This document shows, piece after piece, positions 1-10,121 of a stretch of 64,000 nucleotides of DNA. Position 1 is the stretch's first letter; every line of letters starts with the position of its first letter. Made by a program: the position numbers and the translations under genes. The stretch comes from Ostrinia nubilalis (taxonomy: Eukaryota; Arthropoda; Insecta; Lepidoptera; Crambidae): contig NC_087093.1 in the NCBI RefSeq assembly GCF_963855985.1, positions 13,965,001 through 14,029,000 of the forward strand, read 5' to 3'. The notes under the pieces were generated by a model. The model was given only the letters and a program-made list of their open reading frames with translations, ran no database searches and was not told the origin of the DNA.

Positions 1-243
1 TAATTATGGATCGATGAAATAAATTTAATTAATGATTTATGGTACTATTTATACACATTAAATATTTGTATTTGATAGCGGAAGTAGTAAAATTATGACA
101 CAACATTAGGTACTTTGAATGAACTAAATACAATATTAATTATAATGATCATGAATAAACTAAAGAGTTTAATTAGTGATTTATAGACATACATATGTAC
201 ATTACACATTAGTATTTGATGCCGGAAGTAGTTAAATTACGAC

Positions 244-504
244 AGAATGGATCTATTAGAAAAATACGTGACTTTTTTCCTTATTTTTCAGTTATTATCC
301 AACACAAGAAAAACCAGGTCGTTAAGGTATGTTGTATTTGCATTGTATTTTTATAATAAATTTACATTCGTTTTGTAAAATAGCTTAAATACTAAAAATA
401 CAATGCAAATACAACATACCTTAACGACCTGGTTTTTCTTGTGTTGGAAAATAACTGAAAAATAAGTGAAAAAAGTCGTGTATTTTTCTAATTAAATCCA
501 TTCT
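244..504. repeat. Foldback (inverted-repeat) element, MITE-like
   Basis: Two arms of roughly 105 bases, about 244-350 and 395-504, are near-perfect reverse complements, beginning agaatgga and ending tccattct, with a short AT-rich loop. The transcript would form a long hairpin. No coding capacity. Probably a non-autonomous DNA transposon; the superfamily cannot be decided because no clear target duplication is visible. Confidence 0.75.
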
Positions 505-789
505 TACTCCCATAAAATGTATGAAACTTGTGTCTGTTTTTTACTTCTACTAATAGATAATTTTATTGGCTATCGCATGATATAAAATATTTTCTTATTA
601 ATGTTATGCTACCCACGCTTACACTTGTTTTTGAAGGAAGAGGTGAAAACTAAAAATTAAAAACTTAAATCCTTGTAATTTTGCAATAAATGGGTCACGC
701 CCCAAATTATGCCCGGACACATTGTATAATTCGTGGTTACGAAATAACTGAGTATTTTACCCGTGTAGGTTTATTTTCTTCCGCATCAC

Positions 790-1131
790 TCGTTCGTTCA
801 TTTCAGTCACTATCGTATCTCACCTGATGGTAAGTGACGATCAGGCCGAAGGTGAAAGCGAGCTACACCCGGAATCCTCAACCACGGAGGAACTGGCTAT
901 CTTACCTCTAACTGCCGGAACACAACAATGTTGTTAACATTGTTGTTACGACAGACTTAGGTAAGATGGTGGTAGCTAGCCAGGCGGACTTAGAACAAGC
1001 CCTACCACCAACCAAACCGAACAGAAAAATCTGCCCCCACTGGGAATCGTCCCGGGTTCGATTCCCAGTGGGGGCAGATTTTTCTCCTCTGCGTCTGAAG
1101 CAGGTGGTCTTACCACTAGACCACAGAGGCG
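790..1131 (-). repeat. tRNA-derived SINE, copy 1 (rearranged head)
   Basis: On the minus strand this starts with a tRNA-like head (1131 down to about 1030), followed by a body and the 3' tail sequence tcacttaccatcaggtga. It matches the cleaner copy at 44022-44613 along most of its length. The tRNA part has been rearranged: the acceptor/T-arm segment occurs twice in inverted orientation, forming a perfect 27-bp palindrome (1023-1049 with 1059-1085, 9-base spacer). The palindrome destroys the cloverleaf, so this is not a working tRNA. Confidence 0.7.
1023..1085. repeat. Perfect 27-bp palindrome in SINE head
   Basis: Bases 1023-1049 are the exact reverse complement of 1059-1085, separated by tcccgggtt. 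The arms contain the T-arm/acceptor half of the tRNA-like SINE head. The other SINE copy (44542-44613) has this half once, so the palindrome arose after insertion or during reverse transcription. Confidence 0.9.
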
Positions 1132-1134
1132 GTT

Positions 1135-1216
1135 GGAGAAAGAGAAGTTGTTAGCGGCCTGCGTCCAGCCCATTCCTTTAACCTTTATGATGTCGTCGGT
1201 CCACCTTGTATATGAA
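1135..1216 (-). pseudogene. LINE reverse-transcriptase 3' fragment
   Basis: On the minus strand the reading TRWTDDIIKVKGMGWTQAA matches the C-terminal tail seen in the other LINE ends of this window (for example 59851-60024). Only about 80 bases remain. It abuts the 5' end of the SINE at 1131, suggesting insertion of one into the other. Confidence 0.6.
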
Positions 1217-1365
1217 TGTATGAATGAAGTATATGAATTTGAATAGGTATTGGATACCTTCATATTGAACCATTTAACATTGCGTGAAACAACCCGATAT
1301 CGCCAAAACGATAATTTATACGTTTTCTATACAAAAGTCACCGCTGTATCCGTTTCAATGGAATT

Positions 1366-1569
1366 ATGGAAATCCTGCATACAATATTTATGCCGTACGG
1401 ATTATCATATGATACGGTAGCCCACGCAATCAAAAAAGGTAAAGTGACCGATAACTTTTACATAACATGGGAAGGGAAACTATGGAATGCATACAACATG
1501 GAACATGGTGATAGATCTGAGGAGAATAAAATATATTTTGATATAAATGGAAAAATATTATGGGCGTAG
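1366..1569 (+). CDS. Small ORF, unknown
   Basis: A 67-codon open frame with a fairly protein-like composition (ending KIYFDINGKILWA). The frame can be extended upstream of the ATG, and a second frame just upstream (reading YPFQWNYGNPAYN) is also protein-like, so it may be the end of a frameshifted older gene. I recognise no family. No splice sites or partner exons were identified. It may equally be chance; treat it as hypothetical. Confidence 0.2.
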   Translation: MEILHTIFMPYGLSYDTVAHAIKKGKVTDNFYITWEGKLWNAYNMEHGDRSEENKIYFDINGKILWA

Positions 1570-1704
1570 GTATACTTTAGAAATGTGAATCATCTTTCAA
1601 TAAAATCTCTTTACTTACTTATGTTTAGAATGGCTCTCTATTTTTGCGCTGAAATACTTTATCTTTGTAAATGAGATAGACAGTTAAATTAATAACTTAG
1701 ATAA

Positions 1705-1857
1705 TACACTTGCGAGCAAAAGTATGGAATCACTTACATGAATTTGTTTCCACGCGATCTTGTGTACTAACCAATTTGTTAGTAACAAAAAAAGTAGCAC
1801 CATTTTAAAGATTAAACTTTTAACTTTAAATTGATACCAAACTCATTTAATTCACAC
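1705..1857 (+). mobile_element. Tc1-like element end fragment
   Basis: Begins tacacttgcgagcaaaagta, a typical Tc1-like terminal sequence, and is repeated in inverted orientation at 9484-9627 with only scattered differences. It is interrupted at about 1858 by the foldback Tc1-like element. A weak continuation (gggtaattcaagtgca) appears to the right of that element at 3184. Confidence 0.6.
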
Positions 1858-2039
1858 CAGTATTTAAAAAGATATCCCGCCTAATGTGAAGAAGTAAGGA
1901 AAAAGACATGTATCAACTGTTTGATACGTCGCGAGTTGCGGCCTATTTACCCCCCATAAAAGCAAGTGTTTTCGGATTTTTGCTTTCACACGTTGATCCA
2001 TACACATCTCCGCTTCTTTTGACACTTTACCTGGGATTC

Positions 2040-2440
2040 TACACCTTCAGAAGCAGTACAAATCGTTGCACTATTGCAAGAAGGGCTCAGCCAGCGGGCT
2101 GTCGCACATCAGCTCCACATAAGCCAGTCCTGGGTTTCGAAAGTTTTAAGACGCTTTTGAGAGACTGGTGGCTTTATCCCGAGACCAAGTTCTGAACATT
2201 GCCGGTGCACATCGCAGAGGGAAAACCGTTTTTTCATGTCAACTTCTCTACGAAATCGTCATTTGACTGGTATCGACGTCCAGCAAGAGCTCAGAAATGT
2301 TCGTAGGATAGCTGTTAGCAAGTGGACAGTTCTACTAAGATTTAAACAATAGAATTTGACTCCAAAAAGGCCTGCCACAGGCTTGAAACTGACGGCAGGT
2401 CACCGATAAGCACGCTTTCAATTTGCTCCTACACATCTCG
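2040..2440 (+). pseudogene. Tc1-like transposase N-terminus, left arm (broken)
   Basis: The frame reads EAVQIVALLQEGLSQRAV, then a helix-turn-helix typical of Tc1 transposases (HISQSWVSKVLRRF). The second DNA-binding half follows (LTGIDVQQELRN, NLTPKRPATGLKLTAGH). At least three in-frame stops occur: TGA just after RRF, then TAG and TAA further on, some at positions where the sister arm has a sense codon. The catalytic DDE part is absent. Clearly dead. Confidence 0.75.
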
Positions 2441-2449
2441 ATGGGAAGT

Positions 2450-3000
2450 CGAGCAAGCCACCCCCATAAGCCAATGTTTTAGCGAACCAGCACTGCACAA
2501 ATCGCTGCCCAGGCCGTCTATAGACCCGACCTCTTCGGCTGCTGCACTGCAAAAACAGTCTGCATTCATCGGAAAACAAAACTCGCCTCCATTACTCGCC
2601 TTCCGAGTGCGAGCTAATTGAAAGCGTGCTTGTCGGTGACCTGCCGTCAGTTTCCAGCCTGTGGTGGGCCTTTTTGGAGTCAAATTTTATTGCTTATATC
2701 TTAGACGAACTGTCCACTCGCTAACAGCTATCCTACGAACATTTTTGAGCTCTTGCTGGACGTCGATACCAGTCAAATGACGATTTCATAGAGAGGTTGA
2801 CATGAAAAAACGGTCATCGCTCTGCGATGTGCACCGGCGCTGTTCAGAACTTGGTCTCGGGATAAAGCCACCAGTCTCCCAAAAGCGTCTTAAAACTTTC
2901 GAAACCCAGGACTGGCTTATGTGGAGCTGACGTGCGACAGCCCGCTGGCTGAGCCCTTCTTGCAACAGTGCAACGATTTGTGCTGCTTCTGTAGGTGTAG
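2450..3000 (-). pseudogene. Tc1-like transposase, right arm (broken)
   Basis: This is the minus-strand counterpart of the left arm, with the same helix-turn-helix. After a frameshift it continues into the catalytic domain: WRRVLFSDE (first catalytic Asp), then RVYRRPGQRFVQCW and KTLAYGGG. Stops and a frameshift inactivate it. It breaks off before the second catalytic Asp, at the junction with the left arm. Confidence 0.75.
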
Positions 3001-3181
3001 AATCCCAGGTAAAGTGTCAAAAGAAGCCGAGATGTGTATGGATCAACGTGTGAACGCAAAAATCCGAAAACACGTGCTTTTATAGGGGGTAAATAGGCCG
3101 CAACTCGCGACGTATCAAACAGTTGGTACATGTCTTTTTTCTTACTTCTTCACATCAGCCGGGATATCTTTTTAAATACTG

Positions 3182-4255
3182 TAGGGTAATTCAAGTGCAA
3201 TCTGTCATTTCAATCTATTCTATTTGTCATTTAGCTTGTTTAATCTGTGCTCAATAAAGTGCACAATATTTAAGCAGGATATGGTTGCACGCGGATTTTT
3301 AGAGAGTTAAATCTTTTGGCCAATAGAAAACGTCATAATAGTTATTATATGAACTGGGATTGGTCAATGACTTTTGAAATTAAAATCCGATGGCCTGAAA
3401 AAATCGGTTTTCCAACAAACGTCAGTTACGCGCAAGGAGGTTTAGCTATTTATCCATCGAAGTTAATAAGGGAGAAGACATAAGACTAATTTTATTATTT
3501 GCCTGCCGCGACCCGGTTTTTACAAACAATGACGATGACGACCGATGAACCAGTAACGAGGAGCACACTTAGCAATGCTTCCAGGTTGCGCCTCGGTATC
3601 AATTAAGTAACATTTTTCGTTAAGTTTACTTTATGGTCAACTAAAGGACTTTTGCCGTCTCCTTGGACAAACTCGAAGTATGATAACTACAGTCATTGTC
3701 AAAATTTTGCACTGCCATTGCCGCTGGATACCATATATCGCTACTATATTCATAGATAATAGACTTTCAGTTAATCGTCAAAATTGACATTGTTTTTTAA
3801 ATAACAACAAATGGTATGAATTTTTAAATGTGATATTTTTATAAAGGTAAGTCCCCAAAACAACATTTGATAGCCTATTTTCTTTCGTTGGCATCTAAGT
3901 TCCTGTTTTCTACATATATGTTACTACTACCTATTGGATAAGTAACTAAGAACTTTGTCGTTTATTCCATGTGAACAAAATCCCTAAAAGCCCATTTGTA
4001 ATAATATTCTTACTAAACACTGCTGAAAAAGGACTAAACTTCTGAGCTATGAACGTATAATCCAGTAGCATTAAGTAGGTAGGTACGTATAGCGACGTTG
4101 GAACTTGATATAGAAGTTAGCTGTTTTATATTTTTTTTCACAGCAGAAATCTTTATCTTTGATCTTAATATCTGATCGTACGTATTGTCTTTTAAAATAT
4201 TACATTTGCCTAAATAAAAATAACTGACCTGCTGCTTATGTAAATTATAATTATT
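3182..4255. other. No gene seen
   Basis: AT-rich sequence with frequent stops in all frames. No recognisable coding region, RNA gene or clear repeat, apart from a weak continuation of the Tc1-like fragment at 3184-3200. Confidence 0.5.
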
Positions 4256-4256
4256 T

Positions 4257-4330
4257 ATAACCCTACTTACAATGCATAACAATCATTATTAGGTATTATA
4301 ACCCTACTTAACAATGCATAACAATCATAA
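4257..4330. repeat. 41-bp tandem duplication
   Basis: The unit beginning ataaccctactta and containing aatgcataacaatcat occurs twice with a 41-base period (starts at 4257 and 4298). A simple local duplication. Confidence 0.7.
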
Positions 4331-4365
4331 GATAGTTTGGCGTATAAGTAGGTAGGTAGGTACTA

Positions 4366-4416
4366 TCTAGGCCGAAGGTGGAAGCGATCGACCCGGAAAT
4401 ATTCTCAACCATCTCA
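4366..4416 (-). repeat. SINE fragment
   Basis: ggccgaaggtggaagcga followed by acccgga and a diverged continuation matches the body of the SINE at 44353-44400. A short decayed remnant. Confidence 0.5.
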
Positions 4417-5187
4417 ACTATCATAATGTGTATTTAGAACAGTCCCTCCTTACCAATGATATTATAGATAATACCATTGCTCCTTACCATCAATGCAATC
4501 GAGCAGACAAAGGACATTGATAAAAATCGCCCTAAGATTTTCAAAGACTTAGTATGTACCATAATTTTATGTATATTTTATTTATTTACTTGCAAGTGTC
4601 CAAACCTATCGGACAAGTTGCAGTTCGAAAAAATATTTTAAAAGTATTTAAACGAAATCAAAGTCACCGACATATTGATTTGACAGAGCAGAGACAGAGA
4701 TGCGCTTTTTTAATTCGATTTAAGTAAATAATGGTATGATCGATTAGACTAGAGTCTAATCATTAGACCTTTAGACGGGCGCAGATCCGCCGCGCCCGCA
4801 GCGCTTCAGTGGATTATTGCATTTTATGTATATTTAATCACATTTATTTACCTACATTTACATATTTATAGCAACACAATGTTTAAAAATAAATTTTTTC
4901 AAAAACGATCAATTTAATCGATTATGTCTATTCTAAATGGACATCCCTATTTGTTAGTCAAATTGTCATTCACTCGCATCACCTTTTCTCTCTCACTCAC
5001 TCTTGCTGTGTTGCTGTCTTGCTTGATCCTTCTTTGTGATTCGTTTGTGTTTTAGCTTTTATTTTCGGAACTTTATTAACTACAAACTTGGCTATTCAAA
5101 CGGACTCTGATTGATTGCAATAACGACATACTCAGCCTGGGATTTACTGTTTTTGTGTGGCTCGGCCAAGGCTCGGCTGGTGGTTCT

Positions 5188-7665
5188 ATGGTGTTAGAAA
5201 ATGAGCAACTTAATTATACACAACAATGGGCAGCACCTCGATCGGTAAGTACCTACATTTTGCTCTGCAATCTTATGAATAAGTACTAGCCTTGCCAAAC
5301 TTCTGAATTGCCATTCTCATGGCGGGTTGTCTTGAAATGAATGTTCCGCTATTATCTGTGGTTCAACCCTGGACAGTGTGGACAGCCAGGCCCGATTCGC
5401 TTGTAAGAAACTAGTCGATGCTGGTACAGCGCAATGGAGGCATGAGCGAAACAACAATTATGTTGACAATCCAGCTGGTTTTGGTGTAAATCTAAGGAAT
5501 TATTTACTTTGACATTATCTCCCTGCTCTCAATGAAAGCTTGTTTTGTTTTGTTTTTTGGAACTAAGACTACTAGATTATTATTTTTTGTAACTGAGTTT
5601 GTAACACGTCATAATTAATTATTATAACAACAATGCTTATTTACTAAAGCTGTTTAACCCTACCCTCTGACCCAAAATTCTACTAACAGCACATAATATT
5701 GAATTATCATTTTTTTTATGGTTTGCGGCTCAATTTATTCAACGCACAGGAGTATGTGTGGCATGGCATGCAATGAATCTATTTATTTTTACAGGTTACA
5801 GCTCATGATCTTATATGCACAACATGTTGGACCCAAGCCCAAGATACAACACAAATGCATCTACTTCAAATCTTAGCAGAAAATGTGTGCTTTGCAGTAG
5901 AACACTAGAGCCTAGAACACATTCACATCAGCTCATGTCCCTGAGAACTAACACTCAACATCATATTAACATCAGGAACATAATTGTGGAACGACTAACT
6001 CCATTAGAGGTAATGCACGCTAAAGTCCTTATTTAATAAAATGTTATTGGCTATACAATCAGTCTAATTCTTGTAAAGTTATTGGTTTCTGTAAATTAAT
6101 ACTAAAATAAAATAATTTAAGTGCGGGACATTAAAAAACTGATATTTTTTTAAAACTTATTTCTAATTATTATTATTTTTAAACAGGTTACTGCAAATGA
6201 CTACATCTGTGGGGCTTGTCACTCATTATTGCAAAGAGATACCACACCTACTTCACAAGACTCTCCAGATATGCCAACCGGTGCCCCGGTAGGTCACCAA
6301 CAAGTTTGTGTTGGATGTGGTTGTTCATTATTGCGAACTTGAAGTCATTGTTTGGATACAGAGAATAATCAAGATATATTAAACATTGTTCGAAATTGGA
6401 TTCAACCCAGAGAGGTAAGAGCCCTGCCAGTTTTATAATACATAAAAATAATTATGCCGGTTTATTATAATAATAAAAAAGGTTTTTTCCGAATCAGCCT
6501 TCCCATCCTTCAACTCCTTCCATTGCTTTCAATCTGCCACTACTCTCATCCACACAGGTTATACAGGGTGGAAACGATAAGTGATCTCACTCGATTATTT
6601 CTAAACTACACAAGATATCGAAAAACTGGTTACTCATCCTGAAAGTGCTTCACGAGCTCTTTCTAACGGTATCAGTAAATAGTTACAGAATTAACTGGAT
6701 CTATCCGAAAATTCAATGTTTTCAGCCTCCATACTAAATGTATGCCAGCCACACAATATTAAAAGTGTTATAGATCACTTATCGTTTCCACCCTGTATAA
6801 TACAAATAGACTTATATTATTAAAATATTGCAATATTATTACTTACATAATATTAAACATAATTTTTACTATTATAAAGCCAGTTAAAAATTCCCTGAGC
6901 CAAATAAACTCAGTAAAGTTTTATTTATACTTCCTGCATAACAACAGACTACTCTTTTAAACTACCACTATTCTCACTCTCAATCCTCGTTCCTCATTCA
7001 TCCCTTTCGTTTCCTCCATAGACCAATCATTCCTCATCATTCAGCGTTCAAATCATAAATTATCTTTCATCACTCATCTTACTATTCCATTACACACAAA
7101 AGTCGTTAATCCTATATAAATATTGCTCTTCTTATTGTTGAACTGTGAATCTGATGTTTTATTTTATTTTCAGATTCGTCCTTCAGATCTTCTTTGCCAT
7201 AGATACTATCAGAGAGCACGAATTACTACAGTTGGTGCTTATTTAATGAACCTGAGGACCGGTGATTCAGATGACAGAATAGCTACATTACTTGGCATTT
7301 CAAGGAGTACTCTTACAAAATATGTAATGAAAGCACGCAGTATGATGGAGGAACATTTCGTACCAGCACATTTAGGGTTACAACATATTAGTAGAGAGGA
7401 AGTAGCCCAAAGAAACCTTTATGTTCCAGTCTCTTTTCGGGAAGCCAGGAAACGATTTACCACAAAGAAAGGCTATTGTCATCATGGATGGTACATACAT
7501 ACATTTATGTGCAAAAAAGTAGCAATTATGCATACCAAAAAAAAAACTTATTCCCTATACAAATATCGGAATCTCGTTAAACCATTTATGGTACTTTGTT
7601 GTGATGGCGACATCATTGATGTATTGGGCCCATATTTAATAGAAAATGTAGAACATGACCATTAA
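5188..7665 (+). pseudogene. Decayed multi-exon DDE transposase gene with repeated Cys modules
   Basis: Four exon-like blocks with consensus splice sites can be read: 5188-5244, 5795-6009, 6187-6414 and 7174-7665. Blocks two, three and four each begin with the same kind of module (VTAHDLICTTC, VTANDYICGAC, IRPSDLLCHRY). Blocks two and three each hold a further Cys-x2-Cys plus His motif (CVLCSRTLEPRTHSH, CVGCGCSLLRT-SH). The last block has a helix-turn-helix-like stretch (RIATLLGISRSTLTKYV), then a DDE-type core (DGTYI, KSSNYAYQ, YSLYKYRNLVKPFM, DGDIIDVLGPY). This resembles transposases of the DDE_Tnp_4 group, from memory. Damage: a 1-base frameshift in block two, a TGA in block three, Cys to Tyr in block four, and two frameshifts around the catalytic Asp. 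Transposon ends were not found. Confidence 0.6.
6562..6797. mobile_element. MITE with perfect terminal inverted repeats
   Basis: A 29-base sequence containing tacagggtggaaacgataag is repeated exactly in inverted orientation at 6559-6587 and 6772-6800. TA on both sides fits a TA target duplication, as in Tc1/mariner-type MITEs. No coding capacity. It lies in the third intron of the decayed transposase gene. Confidence 0.85.
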
Positions 7666-7854
7666 TAAATAATAAGTACCTACATACGTATTTTCATTTA
7701 TACCTACATAACTGCCTACTTACCCTTGGGTCGGAATAAAGATATTTTTGGATTTAAATGTAAGTAAAATATATTAACTTCTTTTTAAAAAATGTTTGGC
7801 TTTTCCGTAGGCATTCCTATTTTTCCAATACGCAAAGTTCTATTTGCTGCTATT

Positions 7855-8216
7855 CATTTATTTTCCCGTTCCCGTGGGAATTAGTTTACTAAAGTACCTA
7901 CGTGCGAAATTTAAAGCGTCTAACTTAAGCGGTTTAGATTTTTCATACAAAAGGATTTTCCCGCTAATTCCTGTTCCCGTGGGAATTCCTAAGTATACTA
8001 TAACCTGCCCAGGAGTATGAAGAATAATTGTACCAAGTTTCGTTAAAATCCGTCGAGTAGTTTTTGTTTCTATAAGGAACATACAGACAGACAGACAGAC
8101 AAAAATTTTCCTGATTGCATTTTTGGCATCAGTATCACCCCCTGATAGTTATTTTGAAAATATATTTCATGTACAGAGTTGACCTCTCTACAGATTTATT
8201 ATAAGTACCTATAGAA
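7855..8216 (+). repeat. RTE-like LINE 3' region, copy 1
   Basis: Contains cgttcccgtgggaatt blocks, a CAGA microsatellite (about 8083-8102) and the 3' end acagatttattataagt. It is closely similar to 20437-20766. In Lepidoptera such sequences are typically 3' parts of RTE-class LINEs or their non-autonomous derivatives; that assignment is from memory. No reverse transcriptase coding is present. Confidence 0.6.
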
Positions 8217-8313
8217 GATAGAAAATGGAAATGTACTTCTGTTATGCTAATAACCTCAAAATCTGAAGCATTTTTCCTATTGTAACGAATCTCCCGCTTA
8301 TCCGTGCTTTAAG

Positions 8314-8539
8314 TATCTACACTAATATTATAAAGAGGAAAACTATGTTTGGTTGTAATGGTTGTAATGAATAGACTCAAAAACTATTGGACCGTTTTTA
8401 TTAAATTCTTTCACCATTCGAAAGCTACATTATCCACGAGTAACAGGCTAAATTTTATTTTGGAAAATAATAGGGTTCCGTAAAATATGTAGGTACCTAA
8501 TGTAGGCCACGCGCGCGAAGCCGCGAGCGAAAAGCTAGT
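8314..8539 (-). repeat. RTE-like LINE/SINE fragment, minus strand
   Basis: On the minus strand it starts actagcttttcgctcgcggc and ends cctctttataatattagtgt, the common architecture of lepidopteran RTE-like 3' regions. No ORF. Compare the plus-strand start ctagcggccgcccgcgactt at 19987. Confidence 0.55.
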
Positions 8540-8767
8540 GGAGTATAAGGTGACAATCGTTAAGTAATTTCACATATAAAAATCCTTAGATTAATAAAAC
8601 CTAGATAGATAGTCAGTGCACGAAAGGTGAGGCAGATTTTAGTAAGCCAGAATGGCTTACTCGTAAACGTCACATGAACTGTCAAAGTGAAAAATTGGTA
8701 AACACGTCCGACGACTTTTAATTAATTATGACGGTTTGTGCTGTGAAAGGGTGTCTAAATACATCAG

Positions 8768-8895
8768 TGGGTCTAGACAAAGTGCCATTATAATCGCAAA
8801 CCAGTCGAAAAGTGGTCGAAAAGCCCCTTTTTTGTATGGAATTTGACGGATTCGATTTTCGATTCGATCAAAAAGTGCGTTTTGTCTAGGGGGGC
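8768..8895. mobile_element. MITE, family tctagacaaa, copy 1
   Basis: Ends carry gtctagacaaa on the left and tttgtctagggg on the right, with an internally self-complementary body (aaaccagtcgaaaagtgg). A second copy in opposite orientation lies at 49734-49867. Confidence 0.65.
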
Positions 8896-9483
8896 AGAAA
8901 AACTAAAGAAAGTGACCAGTGTTACATTTCATAAGTAAGTACTACGATTCGACGCGTATTTTGCTTGAATTTGGCTTTCAAAAATTAAATACGGGAATGA
9001 TACCAGTAACAAGAAAATTTATTTCCCAATTGTTCGCCGTACAAATAAACTTCCTTTTTTATGAAATCGAGACTTTTCAGTCGATTTATCTTATTGTAAT
9101 TATGTAGGTACTTTGAATTCAATAAATAAGTAAGTACATGATGCGTTTTGTTTTTGTTAGTTATAAAATAATTAAAAACGTATTAAAAATTTCCCTACTT
9201 TCGGGAAAATCGCCTTCACTGTCTACACTCCCCAACAAAATTGACACTAATGACATAAGATTTTTGCCTCACTCTTGACGAAGCGTTTGTATGAAGACTA
9301 TCCATCTAGGTTTTATTAATCTAAGCCATCGGCTCGAATGACATTAGGCGTAGTCTGGCTTTGATATTCAATTTTCAACTGTATTACCTTGACAATCAGT
9401 TCAAAATTGATTACTAGAAAATTATTTGACAGACGATTTCTACTCTCGACAAATGCATTTGAATTAGCCCACTGGAGTGATTT

Positions 9484-9627
9484 AAATGAATTTGGTATCA
9501 ATTTAAAGTTAAAAGTTTAATCTTTAAAATGGTGCTACTTTTTTTGTTACTAACAAATTCGTTAGTACACAAGATCGCGTGGAAACAACTTCATGTAAGT
9601 GATTCCATACTTTTGCTCGCGAGTGTA
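9484..9627 (-). mobile_element. Tc1-like element end, inverted copy
   Basis: Reverse-complement match to 1705-1857, including the terminal tacactcgcgagcaaaagta. About 170 further bases (9316-9483) probably belong to the same element but do not read as transposase. Confidence 0.6.
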
Positions 9628-9643
9628 TTTAACAATCAACTGG

Positions 9644-9710
9644 GACGTGTAAAAGTGCTTATTTTAAGCCTATTTACAGAAATAAATGAGTTTTAATGAG
9701 TTTTTTAAAT
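9644..9710. repeat. Dispersed repeat (gggacgtgtaaaa type)
   Basis: ctgggacgtgtaaaagtgct and a following ttttaaatg-rich stretch recur in similar form at 29786-29840 and in part at 54680-54735. Family unknown. Confidence 0.4.
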
Positions 9711-9869
9711 CACGTAATCTCAAACAATCACTAGGACGTTTTAAACCATATGCACCATGTTTTTAGAAACGATAGTAAATTACCATTTTCCCAATCAAGT
9801 ATCAAACCCAGGTTCAACTACGTTAATTGCATCAGTGAGCTAGCTACTTATCAAATCGTCATTAATCGG

Positions 9870-9975
9870 CAACAGCAAGTATATTACCGGTCATTTTGTG
9901 GAAATCATTGGGGGAGGCCTATGTTCAGCAGTGGACGTCCTGTGGCTGAAATGATGATGATGATGATGATGAAGT
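9870..9975 (+). pseudogene. LINE 3' end with ATG-repeat tail
   Basis: Coding tail around gaggcctatgttcagcagtg and gacgtcctgtggctga, followed by (ATG)n. It corresponds to the C-terminus of the endonuclease-reverse transcriptase LINE family seen in several places here. 5'-truncated to about 100 bases. Confidence 0.7.
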
Positions 9976-10018
9976 AATATCAAACTATTAACAGACAATT
10001 AACAGCAGCAACACTAAC

Positions 10019-10121
10019 GCTGAGTTTCACCATCGTTAAGACTTTGAAAAACGTCAAAAATCTGTCAAACTCCATACAAAAAACACTGGTTATTTTTAAA
10101 GTTGGTGCAACTCAGCCTTAA
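10019..10121. mobile_element. MITE, family ggctgagttgcacc, copy 1
   Basis: Imperfect inverted ends (gctgagtttcaccat, ggtgcaactcagcctta) around the core aaaacgtcaaaaatctgtca. Four copies occur in the window. Its right end overlaps the TTAA that flanks the next element. Confidence 0.7.

Larger units (their letters stand above)
1858..3181. mobile_element. Head-to-head foldback Tc1-like transposon
   Basis: Left arm 1858-2440 and right arm 2620-3181 are inverted near-copies of the 5' part of one Tc1-like transposon, with matching ends around tatttaaaaagatatcccg. Each arm carries the transposase N-terminus. The unique centre (about 2440-2640) belongs to the right copy. Both 3' halves are missing, so neither side can encode a full transposase. 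A TA duplication at both ends is plausible (TA before tttaaaaag and after ctttttaaa). Confidence 0.75.
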
